From Diphasiastrum complanatum (taxonomy: Eukaryota; Streptophyta; Lycopodiopsida; Lycopodiales; Lycopodiaceae), in contig CM055095.1 of assembly GCA_029204225.1 (NCBI GenBank), positions 42,866,223 through 42,930,222 of the forward strand: a stretch of DNA of 64,000 nt, given 5' to 3'. Below are positions 10,752 to 21,960 of this stretch, in pieces. A program made the position numbers and the translations under genes. Under the pieces are notes generated by a model. It saw nothing but the letters and a program-made list of their open reading frames with translations. It was not told the DNA's origin and did not search any database. Within the stretch, counting starts at the first letter, position 1; each line of letters opens with the position of its first letter.

Positions 10752-12250
10752 ACTTTCTCTAATAAAAGTTGCAATTTAGAATCATACAACAATTTCCTTC
10801 TCTCGTAGGAATCCAAAAGCTCTTAGTGTTCATGCTTACTCAGATCAACAGAGACTGCATACATGGCAAAATGAGATTATCTGAGCATGGAATTCACTGG
10901 ACCATATCCTAAAATCTTAAGTGCAACATCTTTCTTAATAAAGATTATTTTATGCGCCCTATTAAAATTATGTCCTCCAAGAAAATGAGAAAGTGCCTTG
11001 ATTGCCATAATCATTGTATCACCATCTTGATGAAACTTTGAATGAACACTTATCTCATTATTCTTGAAGAACTAAGGATAATCCCTAGTCCATGATCTCT
11101 TGAAAATTCTCCAACAAAGGATTTTTGCCCCACCATCAAGCAAAATCATCAAGAAAAATTGTTTCCTGAAATGAAAAAATGCAAAGTAAACTCCAGTATA
11201 AAATCTAACATTACGGATCTACTAGTACAAGATAAGATACAAAACTTACGCATTCAGCTTTGTCTTCCTCGATTACTGCCTCTCCATCAATATTATGTCC
11301 ACCTTTCGATGTCAATAAGGTTGGCGAATAAATAGTTGGTTTTTAAAAACCAAGCTGACTTTGAAACCTGAAGAACTCCTCATCAGAAGGAAGATCATTT
11401 TCTTTTTGGCACATTTCCTCCACATCCATTTTCAAACAATTTTTTCCTGAATAAAACTCATCCTTATTTACATCGTCAACACTAGGGAGAAGGTCATCAG
11501 CATCATAATCAATTATATCTGAAAATTCATGAAGCTCATTGCCCAAAATGCAAAGAGTCTTGGCCTCTGTGACATAAAAAAGATCGGATATATCCGATAG
11601 TGTCAAAAAAAAATTATTATCTATATTATAAGTAGGCAATGTGATAAGAAATTGATTAGAAGAAAAAAGAGTATTAGTAATTCTAGGGCCTATAAACGAT
11701 GCCATATTTTGTGCACGATCAAAACCTGTACAATCATCTAAACTAACGCTCATATCAATAAATAAAAAACTTAATATCTATAGTCTTCGACTTTTCAGAT
11801 TTTGTACCGCTGGAAGAAACAGCTTCAGAAGTAAAAAGGCTAGCCTCCGAATCATCAAAAATAATTAACAAAAGAAAAAAAAAAATGTAGACTGAAACTC
11901 TACAAATCTACATTTTTTATTGTGAATTTGACAATCATCTACAGACTTGAAATCATTATGTAACTTGGTGAACATTCTATCAAACTTACCTTTATAGCTA
12001 TGCTTGTCGAGTGTCACCAGGTCCTGATAATGAATCATGTTCTTATTACGAGATCTGAACAAGGGAGTACTGAGCAGAGACTTAAATCTGAGATAAATCT
12101 CTGAAAAAGCTTCCACACCAGGACACTCAGTAATAGAAGGAAGAACAAAAAGAAAAGGAGAAAAAAGAGATTTGAAATACACTAATACCAAATTCATGAA
12201 AAAAAGATAGCAAACTAGAATCGAAATTAGACATTTTAACAAAAAAAATA
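10752..12250 (-). pseudogene. Unknown gene G2, copy A, convergent with the transposase
   Basis: Read from about 12190 down: ITECPGVEAFSEIYLRFKSL, DLVTLDKHSYKGKFDRMF, then after a gap SSGTKSEKSKTIDIK and an acidic region (11753-11343) with LHEFSDIIDYDADDLLPSVD. An intron with good borders (donor GTAAGT, acceptor TTTCAG) runs 11249-11166. Downstream come FLDDFA, AIKALSHFLGGHNFN and KILGYGPVNSML, ending in YERRKLLYDSKLQLLLEKVS just before the transposase end. I do not recognise the family. Copy B (48123-49140) keeps a more complete frame with the same intron. Copy A has frameshifts and stops, for example near 11340 and 10900. Confidence 0.5.
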
Positions 12251-12290
12251 TGGAAAGAAAGATTTTAAATACTGGACTCAGGCGCAAAAT

Positions 12291-12744
12291 GCAAGTTCAA
12301 ACAAAACTACAACGCCCTATGCGCTTGAAAGAGATATCAAAAAACCGAGTATCAGATCTGAGTGCGCTCGAGGTCGGCGTGAGGTGAGGTGAGGTGAGTC
12401 ATGGCAACACGGTCCCAACACAAGCTTGAGGTCGGCAAGAAGTGAGTTGAGTCTCATGCTCCAAATCGGCGTGAGGTGAGGGTATGGGAAAAAAAAATAT
12501 TTAAGGACCGTAGTCCAAGCATAACTCACATCATCTACGAATTCATAAGCATACATGTTGCCAGAGCTATCACTATGACAAAGTCGCAGATTTCTATAGT
12601 ATATTGCATATATTCTCGCTCACACATTTTTTGACGGTAAGATTACTGTCATTTTCTAACTTTGTTCTATGCTTAGCATTGGTACTAAATTGTTGCATTA
12701 CTAAACATTCAGGTTTTAGCTAGTGTTCATCTTCTTAAAACTTG
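12291..12744. other. G/C-richer spacer with GGTCGGCGTGAGGTGAG motif
   Basis: No gene is supported. The phrase TCGGCGTGAGGTGAG occurs twice (about 12371 and 12467), with a weaker third version near 12430. It separates the G2 gene from the palindrome array. Confidence 0.4.
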
Positions 12745-13165
12745 GGTGACATATGCTCAGCATAGGTGGCTACACGAGTCCTCTCCTCTAACCTATGTTG
12801 AGCATAGGTTGTGTTCGGGTCCTAAGTAACAACCTATGCTCAACATAGGAAGCCGACGGGATATTTCTATTCTTACCACGTTTCGACCTATGCTGAGCAT
12901 AGGTTGTATCTCTAGTCCTCTTCTAACCTATGCTCAGCATAGGTCGTCACTCGCATGCTCGAGTCCCACCTATGCTCAACATAGGATGTCTTCGCATGCT
13001 GCTTGCTAACCTATGCTTAGCATAGGTTAGAAGAGAACTAGAGATGCAACCTATGCTCAACATAGGTCGATAGGTGATAAGAATAGACACATCACGCTGA
13101 CATCTTATGCTGAGCATAGGTTGTTACTCAGGACCTCAACACAACCCATGCTCAACATAGGTCGT
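12745..13165. repeat. Palindrome array 1 (CCTATGCTNAGCATAGG)
   Basis: About ten copies of a near-perfect palindrome built on CTATGCTNAGCATAG occur in about 420 bases (near 12751, 12803, 12835, 12888, 12928, 12969, 13011, 13049, 13107, 13145), at roughly 30-60 base spacing with variable spacers. The array lies just upstream of the methyltransferase gene, and single copies recur inside that gene's introns. A role as protein-binding sites is inference. Confidence 0.85.
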
Positions 13166-13389
13166 TACTCATATTTTTCTCGTTTTACAAGGCTTAGTCT
13201 AAGAAAAGTGAAATTTTTGAGATGTTTTATTAAGAAAATGTGTTGAATTTTTAGTTATGATTTTTAGAGATTTTCCACAAAAACTGCTTGTCTATTTAAA
13301 GTTTTTGGTATTTTCATTAAAGTAATGTTTGAAATTTTCCTAAAAAATATTTTTCTCTATAGATTCTCAATTGTCTTTGATAATCTTCG

Positions 13390-15832
13390 AAATGTTGAGG
13401 ATTTTTTTAAAAATTTCGTGTAAACCTCAAGCTATTCCACTGAAAGATAAGAAAAAATTCATGTACTACTTCACCAGAGGGGTCAACAACACAAAGCTGT
13501 TTGAGCTTTTATTCATTTAGCTGAGAAGCTTGGCATGGGAGACTCACAGTTCAAAATTCAAGGAAGATTGCTTGCTGATCAACCAGATGAGGATGAGGAA
13601 GATTTGATGTTGCCAGGATGAGGCCATCAAAGCCTATTTTGATAAAGCTCTAGTTACTTTGGTGTGTAATTATAAAACATATTTTTATTCATGTATGTTT
13701 ACATTTGTTCCATACTTAGCAATGGTTACTAAATATAAAATTCTATCAACTTTTAAGTAAAAAGCTTTTTTTTGTAAATTGAGCTATCATGTGTTGTGAG
13801 CATAGTCAGTACAAATGCCTTTACTCATTATATTTTAAACTCATTTTTTGTTTCTGTCCAGAGCATGAAGCAATGCTTAAAAATGGCTCTAGTTGCTATT
13901 GTTGAGAGGAAAGATCCGGTCTACTCATTACGGAGTTCGAAAGGTGTATCTACTGAAACTCACAAGCCAACCTCTGAAGACGTTGGGGACAAATGAGAAG
14001 CTTTTCAAATAAAAGGCCAACCTGATCAAGGTGCCTCAAAGTCAAAGAAAAAAGTTGTCAGTACTCAAACTTTGAAGCCAATCCCTACAAAAATGGAAAT
14101 ATCAAAGTGGAAGAACATGCAAGGGATTAGCTCTATAGAGCTAATAATAAGTGTTCTTTCTAGAGCTACTGATGGTCAACTTTCTTTGGTAGAAATGGGG
14201 AAAGAATTTGAAAGGTAATAGTCATAATCTAAATATTTATTTTCATGTTACTTTTTGTGATAAAGTGATTTTCATGATTTTGTTGGATTTTTAACAATTA
14301 TACTTTTTAAATGCAGGCATAAATTATTTATGAAAGCTCAAGAAGCCCTTGTGACAGGGTTAAATTGTCAAGATTTCGAAGAGTGCCAAAGGCTTTATCC
14401 TCTAAGTAGCCGAAATGAATATGAGTCCATTTCTGATTTTGTTTAGAGACATGGTATTTATTTCACCCACCCTTAGCATAGGTGCTTATTAATTGTTTCT
14501 TTTTTATATTTTATGTCTCCTATGTTGAGCATAGTTTTTTCTTTATTTAATTATATATTCTTGATACTGTAAGTCTCCTATTCTCTTTTTTATTTTATGT
14601 CTCCCATGCTAAGCATAGCTTTTCTTTTTTCAGTCTCCCAAAGATAAGCAAAACAAAGTCCTTCTAGAGCAATTCAAGAGACATATTCTGAAGGCAAGAG
14701 CAAAAAAAATGGACAGAGAGAGATGAGCATGGGGTGAGACCATTGCGGAGGAGGATCCTTTAGAGACCTACCTTCCCAAAAGTGTTGATGATCAACCATG
14801 CTTTTACTCAGTTGAGGAGGCCGATTGCAGAGAAATTTCATTTTTTTTTAAAAAAGGCCTTATACACTCTGCATTGCCGATATACCATATGGATTTCGGA
14901 TGAAGAAATCATTAAATGATGATTTCCCCTTCAAAATTATTGAAATCTATAGTTTCATGCAGGGTTTTCTCGAAGTCGCAACTTCTCCAATTTGGAGAGG
15001 TGTTATTTTTCATTCTTCTTGGCAGACAGCTTTAGTATAAAAAGCTCTACTAACTTTTTGTAATGTAGAAATAGGAAATATTGTGTGGTAAGTTTTTAAG
15101 TTCCTGAATTATTGATTTGTATTTTAATTCATAATTATATTTTAATTTTTTTTATTTTAAAGTTAAAATTATTTATTTATTTAACTTGTAATGTTCCATG
15201 TCAGGACTTGGGAGGAGCACACTTTGCAGTGAAATAGAATACATAACCATCGGTTATTATTCTTTGGATGTCAAGCGTTCAATGCTTCATTACAATACTT
15301 TCGAATTGACAAGTTTAGAAAACTTGTTCTAGTATCCAACCGTGACCAAGAAACTAAAGAATCCAATGATGGGTTCCATGGCTTGTCCCTACCAAAAGTC
15401 ACAACAATAATTAATCATTTAATTGATATTTTTTCTTACCCGGCTGATTCAATTTTGGTTTTATTTAGTGGTAGTGGTACTACAAGCGCATGTGCTGTTC
15501 AGAAAGACAGACATGTTGTTGTAGTAGATTTAGATTCTGATTTAGTGTTTTTGTAAAAATGAGAATGAAATCTCTTTCAATTTTGCCAAATGAACAATGA
15601 GGTGGGAAAGAGTTTAGATAGCAAAGATTCAGTAATTCCCTTGTCCAAGGAACCTCAGCCTCCTGCTAGCAGAAAAGTAAGTGACATAGGAGAATTTGCT
15701 GATGTCTTGGTTCAAGATTATAATGTGGTTATGGTAGTCGAGGAAACTGTAGAAGAGGTGCCACTTGAAACTACAGTGGCTACTCAAGAAAAAAAAAAAG
15801 ATGTAAATGACCTCGATGATTTTTGGAAATAA
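13390..15832 (+). pseudogene. Beta-class DNA amino-methyltransferase gene, spliced, near complete but broken
   Basis: Five apparent exons. Exon a (about 13393-13660; donor GTGTGT) has KDKKKFMYYFTRGVNNTKLF. Exon b (about 13861-14214) has KQCLKMALVAIVERKDPVYS and EISKWKNMQGISSIELIISV. Exon c (about 14319-14452) has KAQEALVTGLNCQDFEECQR. Exon d (about 14632-15090) has IADIPYGFR with catalytic tetrapeptide DIPY at 14879-14890. Exon e (15204-15832) has motif I FSGSGTT at 15464-15484 after PKVTTIINHLIDIFSYPADS, followed by acidic VDLDSD. DIPY before FSGSGTT is the motif order of beta-class N6-adenine/N4-cytosine methyltransferases (N6_N4_Mtase family). They transfer methyl groups from AdoMet to DNA amino groups. 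The usual DPF before SGSG is changed. Several stops (for example near 14008, 14443, 14726, 15038, 15234, 15554) mark decay. Introns carry single CTATGCT palindromes. Confidence 0.7.
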
Positions 15833-16899
15833 AAAATTTTCTTTTGTTTCAAAAAATAATAGCATTTATATTTTTTGATGTATTGTGTTTTGAAATCTTT
15901 TTGATTGATTTAATGTTCTTAAATTTGTTCTTTAATGATTTAAAATTAAGAATTTAAAATAATTTAAAAATTTTAATATTGATAATCATTACCAAAACTA
16001 AAATTGTAACGATTTGTCAAGTTTATCATATTTTAATTTTGATAGTGTTTTTATATTATTTATTGTAAAAAAAATTTTGTTAGAAATTTAAACAAATGAA
16101 AAGATTTTTTTTTAGGGTGATTTAAATAATTTTTTCAGGGTGATTTAAAGTAATTTGATTTGCGTTTATTCAATGTTTAAATATTCAATGAACTTACATA
16201 GGTATGAGTAAAGATTCTAAAAAATTTCAAACTTTAAAAAATACTGATTAATATTTTTATTATAGTTTAAAAAATATTTTTTTCGATACAAAAATTGTAA
16301 TTTAAAAAACTTTTAAAATTCCACAAAAAAAACACTATATCTTTTGTTTTAAATAAGCAAAAAATATTTTGTAGTTATTTTAGTGGTTGTGTCTCTAATG
16401 ATTTTATTTTGAATAGTATTATTATTTCACATAAGCTAATTTTAAGCTATTTATGAAAATCTATTGACCAAATTTTGGAGCTTGAATTATTTTTTTGCAA
16501 AATACAACATTTTTTTAACATTACAATATATTTATTTGAAGCATTTTAAATTTGGATACTTTTTAAAAAAAATTAAAAAATTTGAAAAAAAATGGGTTTC
16601 CATGTTATTTCTCTTTTTTTTGGTCATCATGTTCAATGTACATACATTAATGGTACATTGATTTTCTCATTTCAACCATCAAACATATTCATTTTCAATA
16701 TTTTTGGGTCTCTTCGAGCCGTGATGAGCTGGAAGAGCAGGCCTCAACAACCAATAGCATTTTCACATGCTATTCGACGAAACAGTAATATATTTAAAAA
16801 GTTTTTATTTTATCTATATTTGGGGAATTCTACGTTACATAGAACCTTGATATCAAAGTTTCAATTGGTCCAAATGGCTACGAAAATAAAATAAAAAAT
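15833..16899. other. Very AT-rich non-coding stretch
   Basis: Directly downstream of the methyltransferase stop. Long A and T runs dominate, and the ORFs present look like chance products of the composition. No repeat unit or gene could be defended. Confidence 0.5.
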
Positions 16900-17640
16900 A
16901 AAAAAACATCTGTTTCAAGGGCCCTCGTCGGCCTCTAAGTTTCTCTAATGATCCACCTTCAACCCTAGACCCTAGCACATGTAAAGCCTCAATAGATGAA
17001 AAGGATTCTAACATGTCGCACATAGATTCGTTCCTCCATTCTCATATTCCCTTTTCTGTAGGGATGGGCTTCAAAGTTCGAGTGACGGCAGCTTTCTTTT
17101 TTGCCTTCGAGGCACCCTGAGCAGGTTGGCCTTTTATTTAAAATTTTGCTGACTTTTATTTTATCGACAAGGGCCCATACCTAAAATCAAAAAGAGTTTT
17201 AATTATTAAATAAGCAATTTAAGAAATATTAAAATAAAGTTCAAAATTTTAGTCTAATAACAAAAATTTATGAAGAGAATAACATAAATTTTGATCAAAG
17301 CATTCCATGACAAACATAGCAAGAAGAATTACCTGGCCACTATGGAAAGCAAGTTGAAAAAAATTATCATATTTTGTAAGGCTCTACTTAGGATTTTTTG
17401 AATCAAACGGCAGGCCTGCCTCTTGAGCACAAAGTGCTTGTAGCTCCAATTGATTTACATCTCCAGCTTTGGAGACTCTCATATATTTTTTATGAAAAAA
17501 TCGGATCCTTTGTATTACAGTCATGTTCATGCGATAATCTTGATCAATATTATGATCCCATGCGAGTAAATGCAATGAACACGAAAACTTTTGAAAAGGA
17601 AAATGTCTCAGGACTCATTTTTTTTAAGCCCTTACAATTT
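16900..17640 (-). pseudogene. Inverted methyltransferase-gene fragment with an extra exon
   Basis: On the minus strand an exon at about 17575-17330 reads HNIDQDYRMNMTVIQRIRFF, VSKAGDVNQLELQALCAQEA and NFFQLAFHSGQ before a GTAATT donor. After an intron ending in GATTTTAG, the next exon (about 17180-17050) reads KGQPAQGASKAKKKAAVTRT, matching exon b of the methyltransferase gene. It then runs into text (about 17035-16930) shared with the end of the coiled-coil gene at 29087. The fragment has been joined to foreign sequence, so it is a recombinant piece, not a gene. Confidence 0.6.
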
Positions 17641-18057
17641 TTTAGTAATTCATGTAAATTTTGAATCTTAAATTTAAAAATCAATGAATTATTTGTAAGA
17701 TGCTGCATTTTGCAAATATTTTAAATTTCGACTAAGTGACGCAAAATATTTTAAAAATTCTATATTTAAATCGCCAAAAAAATACAATTATTAATTGTGT
17801 CCAATTTGTTATTATGACTAATAATTGTTAAATTAGGTGAATCTAAAATTTTAAAAAGCTTATTTTTAAATTTTATTTTCAAAGTGCAATTTGAAAGGTT
17901 TTGATATAAATTTAAAAGCTTATATGCAATTTAATGTTAATATTTTAACATTTAAAAATATTCTAAAATTCTAAAATTCTAAAATATTAAAAAATATTAG
18001 AAAATTTAAAAAGTCAAAAATTTTAAAAATCGTAAAATAAAAATAATAAAATAGATA
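17641..18057. other. AT-rich spacer between the gene fragment and array 2
   Basis: Non-coding and very AT-rich. It is matched in reverse orientation by about 27500-27870, so it is an integral part of the repeated unit. Confidence 0.55.
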
Positions 18058-18059
18058 AG

Positions 18060-18400
18060 CATAGTCGAGGACCTATGCTCAGCATAGGTCGAGAGAGGAC
18101 CTATGCTCAACATAAGTCGAGAGTGGACCTATGCTGGTTGAGCATAGGTCCAGTGGGCACTTATGCTCAGCATAGGTCGATGGAGGACTTATGTTGAGGA
18201 TGGGTCGAGGGAGGATTTATGCTGAGCATAGGTCGAGTGAGCACTTATGCTCAACATAGGTCAAGAGAGGACCTATGTTAAGCATAGGTCGAGGAAGAAC
18301 TTATGATGAGCATAGGCTGGGAGAGAAGTTATGTTGAGCATAGGTCTAGTGACCACTTATGCTGAGCATAAGTCTAGTGAGCACTTACGTTGAGCAACGA
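18060..18400. repeat. Palindrome array 2, exact 28-base period
   Basis: About twelve copies of the CTATGCTNAGCATAG-type palindrome. From 18161 to 18385 the copies start every 28 bases without exception (18161, 18189, 18217, 18245, 18273, 18301, 18329, 18357, 18385). Spacers resemble GGTCGAG(A/T)GAGGAC. Many copies have one or two changes. It is the mirror image of array 3 at 27118-27492. Confidence 0.88.
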
Positions 18401-19210
18401 AGGCAATCGTCGACAATATAAATGAAGGCCCATTTTGGCCTAATCTATAGATTCTCCTTCCAAGAATGAAAGTTTTAAGGACAATAATTCTATTTACATT
18501 CTTTAATTGTGTCCCTGAGGGGCCTATTTAAGGGCAAGTCTTAAAACAACGATCTGAAGCCCTTTTGTTTTTTTTGGTTAGAAAGATTCTTTGCAAAGCA
18601 AGAAGATTCACCTATGCTAAGCACAGGTGAAAACCTTTTGCTTCTCTTTCTCTCTAGCAGGCGCGTGAGGGAAGCCTCATTCATAAGGAAAATTGAAGCG
18701 GCTTCTCTTCACTTTTGAAGCAATCAACAATAGAACAAAGCTTTCGAGTGCCTACGTTAAGCATCACGTTAAGGAATGCTTTGGTAAGAATTTCATCGCT
18801 GCACGGAAAGTTTAAGATTCCAAAATAGGGATTAATTTCTTGAGTGATGTTTCTTGTTTCCTTCTAGTAAAATCTGATTAGATTAGGTGTACATGCGTTC
18901 TTGCCTCCTTGAGTGAATTATCATCAGTTTCAAGGTAGAGCAGAATCAAGCTACTGCCACAAGGAACTGCTGATCAGTTCCTAGATAGGAAAAAAAAAGA
19001 GTTTTTCATGTAATTTCATAGAATGAAATACACATAACTAGGAACTGTGCACAATAGGAAAAATGAAACAGTTCCTAGATAGACAATCCAGGAAAACTTT
19101 TCCTATATAGGAAAATTTTGACAAAGAATTTCCTAGAATAACTATTTTCCTGTATAGAAAATTTTTGACAAAAAAGAATCAGTTTTCCTATATAGGTAAA
19201 TAGGTTCCTC

Positions 19211-20181
19211 CGATCAACTGCAGTATAGTAGCCAACTCTACTTGTCCCAAAGCATTACATACGTTAAATATGGTGTCAGCGGTTCAATTCATTTTTCTTT
19301 CTCCCTTTTCTTTCTCTTCATCATTGTCCAATGATATTGTTTTTGCTTGATCTACAGTTTATCATTTTCTAATGGTATCAACTCTGTGAGATTTAAAACT
19401 GGGAGGGATTGCCAACTTCCGACAATAACCAGTTTGCTGCTATCAGGCAGCTTAAAGATGGTGTATGCATTTAGGAGCTGGTTAATACAGCCTCACAGAG
19501 CAGCCATTCAGCATATACTGATACTTTCTCAATGCCCTCGATGATTGAAGTGATCTGTGTTAAAAAACATCGTTGATATGATGGTTGAAAAATTCAAAGA
19601 ATTCGAACTTTAAATAATCAGCAATACAGTGTCTATGGCAAAGTCCTTGATTACGAGAACTTGCTATTATATGTGGCCTACGTCTCTGATGTATACAACT
19701 AGTTTGCTTGGCTGCGTTCAAGATCGATTTCATGATCATGCGGAACCATTTCCATAGGTGTAAACTACATAGAAGAAGAGGTATCCCTGCAATGGGAAAA
19801 TGGAATAGAAATCATTTTGCTTTAGAACTTAATTCAACAGTCGTTCTACTTTACAACGTATGTCTCTGTATACTGTGATATATACGATCCTCAAATGAGG
19901 ACAAGTAGAAAAGTAGCTCAAGTGAGAAATGGTTTACCTCAGGATAAACAGCAGGATCAGTCAAAGACCGAACATTTGTGTTCAATTTGTAATGCTCAAG
20001 TATTCCTAACTGAACCATTAATTGATAGGCACAAAAGGGATTTAGTCATGCTAATAGTATCAATAAAACATCATATTCTTGTCATTAGTCTATGGAATTT
20101 ATCAGCAAATATTTAAATCCCAGCTCCAACATCTTAGAGAAAGAGCACACATCAAACATAAGATAAATCAAAAAAACATAC
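19211..20181. other. Unassigned
   Basis: No recognisable gene or repeat. The left edge (about 19010-19210) carries several near-copies of TTCCTATATAGGAAAA, partly palindromic. The rest may be intron of a plant gene whose candidate exon lies at 20182-20311. Confidence 0.3.
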
Positions 20182-20311
20182 TTCCAAAGATCCATCGACG
20201 CTATTTAATACGGTGGCTTCAATGAAGGAAATGGCAAAGTGGGGATAATCATATGAAACTCCTGGACCTCGTCCATGATGAGCAGATGCACCCCATGCAA
20301 TGATTGAGTAG
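20182..20311 (-). CDS. Candidate single exon of an unidentified plant gene
   Basis: On the minus strand an open 130-base exon reads YSIIAWGASAHHGRGPG and SYDYPHFAISFIEATVLNS. It is bounded by an acceptor (ATATGACAG) and a donor (GTATGT). The composition and lack of stops look coding, and I found no second copy in the window. I do not recognise the family. No partner exon could be joined with confidence, so it could be a relic or a chance open stretch. Confidence 0.35.
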
Positions 20312-20871
20312 CTGTCATATTTCAGCATAGAAAATGTCAGCAAGTACGGTACAAAGAAAAGTTTTGTAAATTACATACATACATTAATCAAGAGCAATCA
20401 TAAATCATTAATATACTTGACTGAGATCCAAGCCCCACACATGTCGTACGACCTTCTGTATGGCATGTGGACCGAGAAGAAAGTTTTGAAGACTTAAATT
20501 TCATTAGCATCACAAAAGAAACAAAGTACATAGTGATAGAAGTCGAGATTACCAATAAGCTCTCAAAACTTGAATTCTAAGACATTACTATGGAGAGATG
20601 ATTGTATGTACAAAAGCTCTTTCCCACCTTGAGTTAGGTGAAAATCCAGCATGTAATAATGAAGCTGATTGAGCATTTTTGCCCTCATTTCTGATTCTAG
20701 CCTAACCCTTGAGATTTTCCATGTTGGTGGCTAGATTGATCAACCAACTCCATGATTTTAGGGATTTGGTACTATGATGTAGAGAAGATCAACAAACAAA
20801 CTTGAACAACCCTATGAACATGATCTAGCCTATTGTAGAAATTTTACAATAATGCACGATCTTATCCATCC
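20312..20871. other. Unassigned
   Basis: Nothing supported. AT-rich sequence leading into the Copia gag fragment. Confidence 0.3.
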
Positions 20872-21165
20872 TCAAATGATAGATCCTTTTGTGCAATAGC
20901 TTGTTTCTCTCATAATGATTGCACATAATTTAGGCCACGTCATTGTAGTCATCTTTTCATTGGAGCTGATACAAACCTCTAATTTTTGCACCTCATCCTT
21001 CAGCTTCTCATGATCATGAATGCTCTTCATGTTGGGCTCACCCTTTAGGCCCGACATTTGTGCATCTCTTGAATTCTTCCGTTGATTTCATTCTCCTCTT
21101 CTTCCATTATTTTTTAAGTATTCTATTTTCTTGAAGCAATATTTCCATATGTATGTACCTAATCA
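20872..21165 (-). pseudogene. Copia gag fragment
   Basis: Minus-strand text MSGLKGEPNMKSIHDHEKLK continues as a short coiled-coil-like stretch (DEVQKLEVCISSNEK). Its nucleotide sequence matches 6600-6780 (plus) and 42521-42680 (minus). It is the C-terminal, post-zinc-knuckle part of the same Copia gag family, truncated on both sides. Confidence 0.6.
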
Positions 21166-21171
21166 CAAGAA

Positions 21172-21960
21172 TATATCATCAAAGCCTTATATATTTTCTT
21201 ACTCAACAACTTATTCAAAAGAAACATCTTAAATTGGCCAACTATTTCAGTACTTTTCATTTCCAATTAATTTATCATCTAGAAAAAGACAATCAGGTTG
21301 TCGATGCTTTGTCAAGAATACTAAAAATTAATCATATCTCCATAGCCTATCATGAAGATATTTTTAAGCTTTATGGTTAACCAAAGAGTATTGTATCTGA
21401 TAGGGATACAAGATTCACGAGTAACTTTTGGAGAGCTCTTTAGGCAAAGCACCCTTTGAAATCATGTATGGAAAGCCTATCTTACTTCCTATGTTGAAGA
21501 CTAAAGAAAACATTTTTGCTTCAGATGAAATTGTGGAGGATTATCAAGACACTTATTCAAAAGTTCAACAATCCATTGCTAAAGCACAACATAACCAACA
21601 AAAGAGTGCAAATTTGTGTTGGAGGGCAGTCAAGTATGAGGAAGGAGACTTAGTTCTCATAAAGTTTGAGAAGAGAAGACTCAAAAAAAAAAACGCAAAA
21701 TAAAGCTATGTCCCAAGCTAGCCCAAAAATACTATGGACCATTCAAAATCAAGAAAGTAATCATTGAAGTTACTTGTGTGCTTGAATTACCTCTTACCGT
21801 AGAATATCCATGATAAATTCCATGTAAGTTTCTTAAAGAAATTCAATGGTCCTATACCTGAAGAAATTTCAAATGAACCTCCTAAAGTTCAAGTAACTGA
21901 AGAATTCATTAGTCCTAAGCAGATTCTCATGCACAAACCAGAGCTGGAAGAAAGGGATTA
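21172..21960 (+). pseudogene. Ty3/gypsy RNase H end and integrase remnant
   Basis: Plus-strand text KANYFSTF-like, then YHLEKDNQVVDALSRIL (21285-21330), is the classic end of gypsy RNase H (ADALSR). PKSIVSDRDTRFTSNFWRAL (about 21382-21440) is the integrase catalytic Asp region. FEIMYGKPILLPM, EEGDLVLIKFEKRRLK, YYGPFKI and KFHVSFLKKF complete the integrase C-terminus up to about 21850. A large part between RNase H and the SDRDTRF motif is deleted. The reading frame changes at about 21380, 21440 and 21700. No chromodomain is seen. Confidence 0.8.

Larger units (their letters stand above)
16900..19210 (-). repeat. About 2-kb block, inverted copy of 26540-28780
   Basis: Reading this block on the minus strand gives the same order as 26540-28780 on the plus strand: an edge sequence (TTCAAGGTAGAGCAGAATCA at about 18940-18960), the 28-base palindrome array, an AT-rich spacer, then methyltransferase exon text. 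Both copies have indels. The 17330-17575 exon is present only here. Confidence 0.75.

Noticed and set aside
18060-18400. Regular 28-base repeat units resembling a CRISPR array
   Set aside because: The context is plant nuclear DNA, the repeats are divergent palindromes with near-constant spacers, and no cas gene is present.
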